Below, piece after piece: positions 15,761 to 23,256 of a stretch of 38,484 nt of DNA. Origin of the DNA: an uncultured Lachnospiraceae bacterium (lineage in GTDB: Bacteria; Bacillota; Clostridia; Lachnospirales; Lachnospiraceae); contig CAMWXE010000051.1 of NCBI GenBank assembly GCA_947178145.1, forward strand, positions 1 to 38,484. The letters are read 5' to 3'. Within the stretch, counting starts at the first letter, position 1. Each line of letters starts with the position of its first letter. The position numbers and the translations under genes are program-made. The notes beneath the pieces were generated by a model that was not told where the DNA came from, ran no database searches, and saw only the letters and a list, made by a program, of their open reading frames with translations.

Positions 15761-17413
15761 ATGGTAGTACAGCACAATCTTAAAGCTATGAACTCAAACA
15801 GAATGTTGAATATCAACACGAAAGCGTCAGCGAATTCAACAGAAAAACTATCAAGCGGCTATCGCGTAAACAGAGCTGCAGATGACGCAGCAGGACTCGC
15901 TATATCAGAGAAGATGAGAAAGCAGATTCGCGGTCTGACACAGGCATCGAGAAATGCTGAGGACGGTATTTCTGCCGTACAGACAGCAGAAGGCGCACTG
16001 GCCGAAGTGCAGGATATGCTCCAGAGAATGAATGAGCTCTGCGTACAGGCAGCAAACGGTACAAATTCTGTTACAGATCGTCAGTATATCCAGGACGAGA
16101 TCGATCAGCTCGTGACAGAGATGGACAGAATCTCAGAGACAACCAAGTTCAATGAGCTCTATCTGCTCAAGGGTGACAGTACGCAGCCAGAGAGTCTTGT
16201 ACATACATTTAACTATATTGAGGGCGATAAGCTTGACGCGACAGGTACATCTTCTGTTTTGAACGGTAAAGGTCAGCAGGTTATGGTCAATTATAATGGC
16301 ACTGACAATATCTATGCCGTGAATGCTGCCAGCATCCAGGCTTCCGGCGTGACGAGTCCTATGACAGCGGATGTGATCACAAAAGGTTCTGATGCCACAA
16401 AATATCTTGGTGAGGGCACTACGGTTGCAGAAAGCTCCAGCGTAACAAGTGCAGAACTTAAGTCGGATTATGCGATCTTTAAGAATACGAGATTAGAGAA
16501 TGCGTCAGCAGATATCACGACAAGCACAATCAACGGAACGGTATACAGCTCGACGAAGGATGCATATATTTATGATACAAAGACAAAAAATATTATCCAT
16601 GTAAAGGCGAAAGAGGACTTGTCAGACTACATTGAGCATGTCAATGGTGAGAAAGACAAATTTACAATGAAGGATCAGTATAGACTGCTTTATAATGTAA
16701 ACGGCAACGCAGATGGGATCGCTGATACATTAGGTGCACCAGCGAATGTGGAAGTTTTAACGAATAAGGATTTCATGGGAGCTGTTGCAGAGAACAAACT
16801 CTATGATGCGTCCGGCAATGTTGTGGCAGGTATGGCCCTCTATAAGTATTTTAATGAGAACGGAGATTATACAGGCGGTCTGTTTGCAGACAAGGATGCG
16901 ACACAGAAGGTTGCGATTGAGGGTGATACGACTAAGAATACAGTTAGCTACAGCAGATATATCATGAAGCTGAGTGAGAAGATTGTGGCTCCTCTGACGT
17001 TCAATGTGCATGCAGGTGCCGATTCTGATCTCGAGAATAGAATTTCCGCGACAATCGATACAATGTCAGCAGCGGGGCTTGGCGTCAACAGGCTGAGCAG
17101 CAATTCCATTGGTATCGTAGATGAGACGGGGGACAACGCGAGAGAGGCGATCGATGTTGTCGGTGCAGCATTGAAGATTGTTTCCACACAGCGTTCTATC
17201 CTTGGTGCGGTACAGAACCGCTTAGAGCACACAATTGCCAACCTGGATAATGTCGTTGAGAATACCACAGCAGCAGAGTCAGCGATCCGTGATACAGATA
17301 TGGCTGATGAGATGGTGAAGTTCTCCAACAATCAGGTGCTTCTGCAGGCAGGCCAGTCTATCCTTGCACAGGCAAATCAGGCAAACCAGGGTGTACTCTC
17401 ATTATTGCAGTAA
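15761..17413 (+). CDS. fliC: Flagellin 5
   Basis: The 550-residue filament subunit opens with [18 protein letters not shown] and [20 protein letters not shown], includes [18 protein letters not shown], and has conserved D0/D1 to about residue 145. The variable domain (about 146-425) is of ordinary composition (S, T, D, K, N). The C-terminus runs from [13 protein letters not shown] to [16 protein letters not shown]. It is the closest paralog of the flagellin at 1683 at both ends, and its C-terminus also matches the fragment at 1-74. The SD AAAGGAGGAG precedes the ATG. It has its own SigD promoter and terminator, so it can be expressed alone, with possible read-through from the giant flagellin. 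Confidence 0.95.
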   Translation: MVVQHNLKAMNSNRMLNINTKASANSTEKLSSGYRVNRAADDAAGLAISEKMRKQIRGLTQASRNAEDGISAVQTAEGALAEVQDMLQRMNELCVQAANGTNSVTDRQYIQDEIDQLVTEMDRISETTKFNELYLLKGDSTQPESLVHTFNYIEGDKLDATGTSSVLNGKGQQVMVNYNGTDNIYAVNAASIQASGVTSPMTADVITKGSDATKYLGEGTTVAESSSVTSAELKSDYAIFKNTRLENASADITTSTINGTVYSSTKDAYIYDTKTKNIIHVKAKEDLSDYIEHVNGEKDKFTMKDQYRLLYNVNGNADGIADTLGAPANVEVLTNKDFMGAVAENKLYDASGNVVAGMALYKYFNENGDYTGGLFADKDATQKVAIEGDTTKNTVSYSRYIMKLSEKIVAPLTFNVHAGADSDLENRISATIDTMSAAGLGVNRLSSNSIGIVDETGDNAREAIDVVGAALKIVSTQRSILGAVQNRLEHTIANLDNVVENTTAAESAIRDTDMADEMVKFSNNQVLLQAGQSILAQANQANQGVLSLLQ

Positions 17414-17457
17414 ATTTTTGGATACATTCACACGAACCAACCCAATAGATTCAAAAA

Positions 17458-17487
17458 GGCCGCCTGGATTACCTGGCGGTCTTTTTT
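17458..17487 (+). terminator. Rho-independent terminator of flagellin 5
   Basis: GGCCGCC (17458-17464) with GGCGGTC (17475-17481), including one G-T pair, then six T residues. Confidence 0.9.
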
Positions 17488-17496
17488 GAATATCTA

Positions 17497-17525
17497 TTGA
17501 CTAAGTTGGAAAATAATGTTATACT
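17497..17525 (+). promoter_or_regulatory. SigA-type promoter of a predicted small RNA
   Basis: TTGACT (17497-17502), 17-nt spacer, TATACT (17520-17525). It is followed within about 110 bases by a terminator-like hairpin and by no long ORF. Confidence 0.75.
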
Positions 17526-17531
17526 GGATGT

Positions 17532-17630
17532 GTACTTTTTGTGGATAGTAATGCATAAGTACACAGCTCACTCTAACTAATTGAACAATATAAGCAGGCG
17601 GGAGGGAATGTTACCCTCCTGTTCGCTTTT
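17532..17630 (+). ncRNA. Predicted small RNA of about 100 nt (or attenuated leader)
   Basis: The predicted transcript starts near 17532. An 8-bp inverted repeat, GTGTACTT (17530-17537) with AAGTACAC (17557-17564), could form a 5' stem. A second hairpin, GGAGGG (17601-17606) with CCCTCC (17614-17619), is extended by G-T and C-G pairs and ends in TTTT at 17630. A 9-codon ORF (start 17551) overlaps the first stem but lacks a clear SD. It could be a trans-acting sRNA, or a leader attenuating the glycosyltransferase at 17755. The segment TTACCCTCCT (17611-17620) is nearly complementary to flagellin SD sequences. Confidence 0.5.
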
Positions 17631-17681
17631 ATGCATGTCGATGTGGTGGGAACAGGAACGATAAAATTTTCTGATTATTGA

Positions 17682-17707
17682 TTAAGTAGTGCGAAAATAG
17701 TCCGATA
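17682..17707 (+). promoter_or_regulatory. SigD-like promoter of glycosyltransferase paralog 4
   Basis: TTAAG (17682-17686), a 15-nt spacer counted from the last G, then CCGATA (17702-17707) followed by TAAT. This places a glycosyltransferase directly under the flagellar sigma factor and supports a flagellar role. Confidence 0.68.
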
Positions 17708-17754
17708 TAATTAATGGAGTATTCTAACCAGAATGAAATTAGGGAGGATAAGAG

Positions 17755-18822
17755 ATGGCTAAAATACCAGTTTCGGTTTGTATCATAGCTAAGAACGAGG
17801 AGAAACATATAGAGGAATGCCTGCGGCGACTCAGTCCATATGGATTTGAGATTGTTGTCACGGATACCGGATCAACGGATAGAACGCTGGAGATTGCGCA
17901 GAAATATACAGATAAAGTGTATACGTTTGAGTGGGTGAACGATTTCAGCGCGGCCAGAAATTTCTGTGCTGCACATGCATCCAATAATTGGATACTTGTG
18001 CTGGACTGTGATGAGTATGTACATGAGATCGATGTGCCGACTCTGCGCATTATGATGCAGAAATTTCCGCGCTCCATCGGGGAAATTCGACTCAAGAGCA
18101 TCACGCAGAACAGAGGGAATACAGTCTATGTTACGGATGATGTCAGCAGATTTTACAACAAAAACTATTATTTGTTTGAAGGGCAGATTCATGAGCAGCT
18201 GCGGCCCAAGGATGACAGTAAGAAGGATGATCCGATGAACTGTGTGATGCTGCCCATGGATGTGATTCATCACGGATATAATCTGACTCCGGAGGAGATG
18301 GAGAGAAAGCAGGAACGGAATCTTGCAATGTTGTACAAGGCTTTGGAGACAGACCCATCTAACACGTATCTCCTTTTTCAGGCTGGGCAGTCAGAGACGA
18401 TGCGGGGCAAGAGGCAGGAGGCCATCGCATTGTATGAAAAGGCGCTGGGCATCATGGAGGAGATTACATGTGAGTATGAACAGATAATGATTATGTCGTT
18501 GGCCGTCGATTATGTCAAGACGAGTCAGCCTGACAAGGCAGTGGATTTGATGGCAAAGTACGCAGATCAATGTCAGACAGCGCGCTATATGTTTACCCAT
18601 GGCAATGTGCTGCTTGACAGCGGCAACAAACTAAAGGCGCTGCTGTGGTACATTAAAGCTACTGCGATGCCGGATGCCAATACGTTAGGAGTCAATCTGA
18701 TGCATTGTTATGAGAATATTATCAAGATTTATATGGAGATGGGAAATGTGGAGATGGCAGAGCTCTTTCGGGCGCGGTACGAGGAGTGCCGTCAGGACAA
18801 TGAGAGAGTGGTAAATAGCTGA
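17755..18822 (+). CDS. GT2-family glycosyltransferase with TPR repeats (paralog 4)
   Basis: The 355-residue protein is collinear with the enzymes at 224, 6968 and 8064: SVCIIAKNEEKHIEECL, TDTGSTDRT, NDFSAARNFC, DxD at 84-86 (DCDEYV), HEQL at 146-149, then TPR-like pairs (LFQAGQSETMRGKRQEAIALYEKAL). The catalytic half is nearly the same as in paralog 1, while the TPR half diverges. The start at 17755 follows AGGGAGGA. It has its own SigD-like promoter at 17682-17707 and so is expressed with the filament genes. Modification of a flagellin by an NDP-sugar in the cytoplasm is inferred. A bidirectional terminator separates it from the convergent gene downstream. Confidence 0.88.
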   Translation: MAKIPVSVCIIAKNEEKHIEECLRRLSPYGFEIVVTDTGSTDRTLEIAQKYTDKVYTFEWVNDFSAARNFCAAHASNNWILVLDCDEYVHEIDVPTLRIMMQKFPRSIGEIRLKSITQNRGNTVYVTDDVSRFYNKNYYLFEGQIHEQLRPKDDSKKDDPMNCVMLPMDVIHHGYNLTPEEMERKQERNLAMLYKALETDPSNTYLLFQAGQSETMRGKRQEAIALYEKALGIMEEITCEYEQIMIMSLAVDYVKTSQPDKAVDLMAKYADQCQTARYMFTHGNVLLDSGNKLKALLWYIKATAMPDANTLGVNLMHCYENIIKIYMEMGNVEMAELFRARYEECRQDNERVVNS

Positions 18823-18832
18823 TAAAAATAAG

Positions 18833-18861
18833 AATACCAAGCGGGAAAGCTTGGTATTTTT
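18833..18861. terminator. Bidirectional terminator between convergent genes
   Basis: AATACCAAGC and GCTTGGTATT around a short loop, with T residues on the + side and an A-rich flank that gives a U-rich tail on the - side. It serves 17755-18822 (+) and 18877-19350 (-). Confidence 0.88.
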
Positions 18862-18876
18862 GCGAACAGGGATCGT

Positions 18877-19350
18877 CTATTTCTTCTTCTCGGGTACCAG
18901 CATAAAGACCTGCCTCTCTGATTCTGGAACTTCACTGAGCGCCTTGTCCAGTTCCAGAGATTCCTTATAATCATTGAGCCGGCGGATGATATCTGGATTG
19001 CTGATGTCTTCCTTGTTGATGACCTGGCGGATATAGTAGTAAACTAACAGCTGCAGGTCTGTCAGGTGAAGATACATCGAATGCTGGTCAATCTCCTGGC
19101 AAAGTGCCCGAATGCCGTCAAGCTGATCGTGAATGGGATCGATAGCGATAGAGATCTGGTCCAGTGTAGTAATCAGACGTTCTTTGTATTCTGTGACGCG
19201 GCACACTTCCTCAACGCTGGGGCGGTTGACCTGAGACAGGCGTGCGAGCTCCCTGTCACACTGTTCGACACATTCCAGTAATTGAAACATTTTATTGTAG
19301 GCATTACATAAGGTCTGTAGTAAATTCTCATATTTTTGACGATACTCCAT
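18877..19350 (-). CDS. Small helical protein, probable flagellar export chaperone (FlgN/FliT-like)
   Basis: The 157-residue protein is predicted mostly helical, with long amphipathic segments (YRQKYENLLQTLCNAYNKMF, EYKERLITTLDQISIAIDPI) and no signal peptide or membrane segment. I do not recognise a named family from the sequence. Two points suggest a flagellar role: the size and helix pattern resemble FlgN or FliT chaperones, and a SigD-like promoter on the minus strand (19435-19462) precedes it. The SD GGGAGGA lies six bases before the ATG. It is followed by a bidirectional terminator and lies in the same direction as the glycosyltransferase 19486-20811. Confidence 0.7.
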   Translation of the reverse strand: MEYRQKYENLLQTLCNAYNKMFQLLECVEQCDRELARLSQVNRPSVEEVCRVTEYKERLITTLDQISIAIDPIHDQLDGIRALCQEIDQHSMYLHLTDLQLLVYYYIRQVINKEDISNPDIIRRLNDYKESLELDKALSEVPESERQVFMLVPEKKK

Positions 19351-19434
19351 AGAAATCCTCCCTCAAATCATTCTGCGGACAGCACAGAAACCAATGTGTA
19401 TGTTAAATTATTTACATAATAAAACTACATAAGA

Positions 19435-19462
19435 TATATCGTCAGAATATTCTGAAAACTTA
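19435..19462 (-). promoter_or_regulatory. Minus-strand SigD-like promoter
   Basis: On the minus strand TAAG (19462-19459) is followed by a 16-nt spacer and ACGATATA (19442-19435), the same -10 variant as the flaG promoter. A 14-bp perfect palindrome, TCAGAATATTCTGA (19442-19455), fills most of the spacer. Confidence 0.6.
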
Positions 19463-19485
19463 ACCCTGTTGATGCAGATTTACGT

Positions 19486-20811
19486 TCAGAAAAGAGGCGC
19501 GTTTGGCATCCCGTGCATTTCAGCAATTCTGCGAAACACGACAGGCTGCATGGCGTACAGAAACAGCTGCAGGCCGGGTTCATAGCTTTTGATGAGGTCC
19601 ACGTCCTCGCGGGTGGCGAGCATACGATAATTTTTGTCAATATAGATCACATTATCGCTGAATTCAAGTGAAAAATTAAAATCTTTGATGCCTAAGATGG
19701 AATCACACCGAATGATGGTGACAGCATCCTTGGTTGGCAGCTGCATAAACACGATATCAGGATTGATCTGGCGGATGACCTGCTCAAGAAAAGGATCGTC
19801 ATCTTCCATATAAACAGCTTCCTGCTCCTGGAAAAAGCTTACAAAGCCGAGCCCGCTCTCGTCATTATCGAGGATGCAGTCATCGGCGGCTTTGCCGCGC
19901 ACACCGTTCACTGCATCGAGAAGTGCTGATACGTCAGATTGGGCCATATTGTGAGCGTGTCCCATTCTGTGTAGATAGAAAGCCTCAAAGACAGAACGCA
20001 GAAGGACGATGCTCATCTTGTTGCAGCATTCCGGCTTTGTGTATTTCATAAAAAAGTGCATACAGTTGCGCGTCATATAATAATTTACTTTTGTATTGTC
20101 GCAGCGATGCATGGGACTTGCGGCGTGGTAGAGCTTCGCGCCGCCGAGTGCCACGACCTCATAGCCAGCCTGTTTGATGCGATAGCCCCACTCTGTATCG
20201 TCCCAGTAGAGGAAGTTCTCTGTCGGCATCAGGCCGACTCTGTGAATTGCGTCGGCGCGCACCATCATGCAGCAGCTGCTGATGGCATCACAGTATACGA
20301 TGTTAGGAATATTTTCGCTGTCCGGGGTGTCAGCATAGAGCATAGAAGCGCGACAGTGCCTGAAATCAATGGATATCCCAAACTGTTGTATGTAATGTGG
20401 CATATGTCTGTGATACACTTTACCGCCGGCAAGACCTGCGGAAGGGGTTGCAGCCAGGAAGTTCAGAAGGACGCTCAATGCGTCAGGTGCAACTGTAATC
20501 TCTTCACCGAGGCAGCAGATGTATTCAAAGCCCTCTTGCAGTGCTTGTTCGATGCCAAGGTTGAGTCCGCCGCAGCTGCCAAGGTCTATGGCAGAGTATG
20601 TAAAAGTGATTTTGTCACCATAAGCATCTGTGATTACCGTCTTAGAGTCATCATCTGATGCATTGTCAATCACATAGATTTTAAGATTGCGGCAGACATC
20701 AAATTGTTCGGAGTCGAGCACTGACGCGATGCAGTTCACAGTACGTTCTGCTTTATTGTGATTGCAGATAACGACTGCAAGTTTTTTCTGATTTTCCATA
20801 ATCAAAACCAT
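19486..20811 (-). CDS. COG1216-type GT2 glycosyltransferase
   Basis: The 441-residue protein shows a GT-A fold typical of rhamnosyl/galactofuranosyl-type transferases: VVICNHNKAERTVNCI (13-28), YVIDNASDDDS (46-56), DLGSCGGLNLGIEQAL (76-91), and the FLYWDDTEWGYRIKQAGYEV segment (200-219), with H229 in LYHA. The usual metal-binding acidic triplet is replaced by LGEE (101-104). The C-terminal 150 residues are unfamiliar. With glf nearby, a galactofuranosyl donor is possible but not shown. The start is uncertain: ATG at 20811 has an SD (AGAAAGG) almost touching it, and an in-frame ATG at 20799 is an alternative 12 bases downstream. A minus-strand TACAAT lies at 20849-20844 without a clear -35. 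Confidence 0.82.
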   Translation of the reverse strand: MVLIMENQKKLAVVICNHNKAERTVNCIASVLDSEQFDVCRNLKIYVIDNASDDDSKTVITDAYGDKITFTYSAIDLGSCGGLNLGIEQALQEGFEYICCLGEEITVAPDALSVLLNFLAATPSAGLAGGKVYHRHMPHYIQQFGISIDFRHCRASMLYADTPDSENIPNIVYCDAISSCCMMVRADAIHRVGLMPTENFLYWDDTEWGYRIKQAGYEVVALGGAKLYHAASPMHRCDNTKVNYYMTRNCMHFFMKYTKPECCNKMSIVLLRSVFEAFYLHRMGHAHNMAQSDVSALLDAVNGVRGKAADDCILDNDESGLGFVSFFQEQEAVYMEDDDPFLEQVIRQINPDIVFMQLPTKDAVTIIRCDSILGIKDFNFSLEFSDNVIYIDKNYRMLATREDVDLIKSYEPGLQLFLYAMQPVVFRRIAEMHGMPNAPLF

Positions 20812-20917
20812 ACCTTTCTGAAAAGAGTGTTATTTCTATATTTATTGTATCACGAAAAAGCGGTTGTGAACACCGAATTATATCATATTAAAATATTGAC
20901 TTTTTATAAAGAAACAG

Positions 20918-20946
20918 TTGAGAAATTATGTAAAGTCCGTTACAAT
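20918..20946 (+). promoter_or_regulatory. SigA-type promoter of the 20988-23231 operon
   Basis: TTGAGA (20918-20923), 17-nt spacer, TACAAT (20941-20946), with the SD and start codon 30-40 bases downstream. Confidence 0.75.
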
Positions 20947-20987
20947 GAGGTAGAATGTAAAATAAATGCAGTGAACGGAGGTTTATC

Positions 20988-22085
20988 ATGAAATTCAGCT
21001 TATGCATGATTGTGAAAGACGAATCCGCAGTGTTGCGGGACTGTCTTGATTCATTGAAGGATATCATGGATGAAATCATCATTGTGGACACCGGATCTAC
21101 AGATGACACCAAAAAGATCGCAGCGGAGTATACCCCCTATTTATATGATTATGTGTGGAATGACGATTTTGCAGCTGCCAGAAATTTTGCGTTTTCAAAG
21201 GCGACAGGGGATTATATTTACTCAGCCGACGCAGACGAGGTATTAGACCGCGAGAATCAGGACAAGCTAAAGGCATTGAAGCGTGCCATGCTGCCGGAGG
21301 TGGAGATTGTGCAGATGATCTATGTCACAGAACAGATTAATCATCCGACGGAGAATTATGCGCGCGATCTGCGGCCAAAACTCTTTAAGCGGCTGCGCGA
21401 ATTTACATGGATTGAGCCGATTCATGAAACGGTGAATATCAATCCGGTGATCTATGACAGCGATATTGAGATTCAGCACCGCCCGCAGGGCAGCCACAGC
21501 AGCAGGGATTTCTGTGTGTTTGAGAAGATTATAGCGGAGCGGGGGATTCTTTCTGACCGGTTGATGGGAATGTATTTGCGGGAGCTTTACAAGGCAGGTA
21601 CAGAGGATGAGCTGGGGACAGCAGAGGGATTTTTCGAGCGGGCATTGTTGGAAAAGCGCGCGGAGGGCAAAGAATTGTTGTGCCGGCAGATTATAGCTGT
21701 TCTCCTGAAAATTTACAGGATTACAGACAACCCGGTCAATATGTTAAAGGTGGCTTTAAGCGAGGAGGCGACCATACCATCCGCGGAGATCTGCATGGAG
21801 CTTGGCTATTTCTTTATGAAGAAAGAGGACTTCGAGGAGGCAGCTAAGTGGTTCCACAGGGCAGGTTATGACTGTGAGAGTGAGATTGACGTGGCAAGCA
21901 GCGGCACATCAGCTTTTATGGCGCTGGCACTGTGCTGCAGGAAACTAGTCAAGTCCCCTAAGATTAAGGCACTTCCGCAGCAGGAATACGAGTTGGAACG
22001 TACGAGGCTGACGCAAAAGGCGGCTGAGTATGAGCAGCTTGCAAGGGATTGGAAGCCAGTGGAGCCAAAGCTGCTGGTTAATTAG
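20988..22085 (+). CDS. GT2-family glycosyltransferase, divergent member with helical-repeat C-terminus
   Basis: The 365-residue protein has the same overall plan as the four flagellin-linked paralogs but is clearly more distant: SLCMIVKDE (4-12), IVDTGSTDDT (32-41), NDDFAAARNFA, DxD at 81-83 (DADE), IHETVN at 145-150. After residue 170 come helical repeats (LGYFMKKEDFEEAAKWFHRAG) of TPR character. The SD CGGAGG precedes the ATG. The gene ends 12 bases before glf, with which it must be co-transcribed from the SigA-type promoter at 20918. Its substrate may therefore be linked to UDP-galactofuranose; that is inference from position only. Confidence 0.85.
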   Translation: MKFSLCMIVKDESAVLRDCLDSLKDIMDEIIIVDTGSTDDTKKIAAEYTPYLYDYVWNDDFAAARNFAFSKATGDYIYSADADEVLDRENQDKLKALKRAMLPEVEIVQMIYVTEQINHPTENYARDLRPKLFKRLREFTWIEPIHETVNINPVIYDSDIEIQHRPQGSHSSRDFCVFEKIIAERGILSDRLMGMYLRELYKAGTEDELGTAEGFFERALLEKRAEGKELLCRQIIAVLLKIYRITDNPVNMLKVALSEEATIPSAEICMELGYFFMKKEDFEEAAKWFHRAGYDCESEIDVASSGTSAFMALALCCRKLVKSPKIKALPQQEYELERTRLTQKAAEYEQLARDWKPVEPKLLVN

Positions 22086-22097
22086 GAGAAGACAGAA

Positions 22098-23231
22098 ATG
22101 AAATACGATTATCTGGTAGTTGGCGCAGGGCTCTTTGGGGCTGTGTTTGCCAGTCAAATGAAGCAGAACGGGAAGAAGTGTCTTGTCATTGACAAGCGGG
22201 GACATATCGCCGGAAATATTTACACAGAGGAGATCAGGGGGATTCATGTCCATAAATATGGTGCCCACATTTTTCATACATCAGACAGAAAGATTTGGAA
22301 CTATGTCAATGAGTTTGCCGAGTTTAACAACTACATCAATTCACCGGTGGCAGTATACAGGGACGAGCTCTACAATCTTCCTTTTAATATGAATACGTTT
22401 GCAAAAATGTGGAACGTCAGAACGCCGAAGGAAGCCGCAGAGCGCATACAGTCACAGATTGCAGACATGAAGATTACGAATCCGGCAAATCTGGAAGAAC
22501 AGGCGTTATCTTTGGTTGGAACAGATATTTATGAGAAACTTGTGAAGGGATATACCGAGAAGCAATGGGGGCGTGACTGTAAAGAGCTGCCAGCCTTTAT
22601 CATCAAGCGTTTGCCAGTTCGGTTCACTTTTGATAACAATTATTTTAAAGACCCTTATCAGGGCATTCCAAAAGGCGGATATACCAGAATGGTGGAGAAT
22701 CTTTTGGATGGTATTGAGGTACAGCTTGCGACTGCGTTTGAGGATTTTGTCAGGAAAGATGAAAAAAGTGACACATATATCACAAAGGATGGGCAGCATA
22801 CCTTTCAAAAGGTACTCTATACGGGGATGATCGATGCCTTTTTTGACTATTGTGAAGGAGCGTTGGAGTACCGTTCTCTTGCCTTTGAGACAGAGCTTTT
22901 AGAGGGGGAGGAAAATTATCAGGGCAATGCGGTGGTCAACTATACAGAGAGAGAAGTACCTTTTACGCGCATTATAGAACACAAGCATTTCGAGTTTGGA
23001 CATCAGCCGGACACTGTGATCACAAGGGAGTATCCCAGAGCGTGGAAGCGCGGCGATGAGCCATACTATCCTGTCAATGATGAGAAAAATTCTGCGCTGT
23101 ATCAGAAATATGTCCATCTTGCGGCAAAGCAGAAAAATGTGCTTTTCGGCGGGCGGCTTGGACAGTATCAGTATTATGACATGGACAAGGTGATTGCAGC
23201 GGCATTGGAAATGGCGGAAAGCGAGATGTAA
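22098..23231 (+). CDS. glf: UDP-galactopyranose mutase
   Basis: The 377-residue flavoenzyme interconverts UDP-galactopyranose and UDP-galactofuranose, the donor for galactofuranose in surface glycans. Visible signatures are the FAD-binding GAGLFG (9-14) with IDKRGHIAGN (31-40), HKYGAHIFHTS (52-62), YTEKQWGRD (152-160), KRLPVRFTFDNNYF (170-183), and YQGIPKGGYTRMV (187-199). Length is normal for the bacterial enzyme. The SD AGGAGAAGA overlaps the end of the upstream glycosyltransferase gene. It is the only recognisable sugar-nucleotide enzyme in the window, so galactofuranose is the only sugar whose supply can be argued from the sequence. Confidence 0.95.
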   Translation: MKYDYLVVGAGLFGAVFASQMKQNGKKCLVIDKRGHIAGNIYTEEIRGIHVHKYGAHIFHTSDRKIWNYVNEFAEFNNYINSPVAVYRDELYNLPFNMNTFAKMWNVRTPKEAAERIQSQIADMKITNPANLEEQALSLVGTDIYEKLVKGYTEKQWGRDCKELPAFIIKRLPVRFTFDNNYFKDPYQGIPKGGYTRMVENLLDGIEVQLATAFEDFVRKDEKSDTYITKDGQHTFQKVLYTGMIDAFFDYCEGALEYRSLAFETELLEGEENYQGNAVVNYTEREVPFTRIIEHKHFEFGHQPDTVITREYPRAWKRGDEPYYPVNDEKNSALYQKYVHLAAKQKNVLFGGRLGQYQYYDMDKVIAAALEMAESEM

Positions 23232-23256
23232 AAAAGCAGGCTATGCCTGCTTTTTT
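23230..23256. terminator. Bidirectional terminator overlapping two stop codons
   Basis: A6-GCAGGC and GCCTGC-T6 around a TAT loop. The + strand stop of glf (23229-23231) and the - strand stop of the FliD-like gene (23257-23255) both lie inside or touch the hairpin. Confidence 0.93.

Noticed and set aside
20056..20658. 200-codon open frame on the + strand inside the COG1216 glycosyltransferase gene
   Set aside because: It is antisense to a well-supported coding region, has no SD, and its protein is of unnatural composition (cysteine, histidine and alanine runs).
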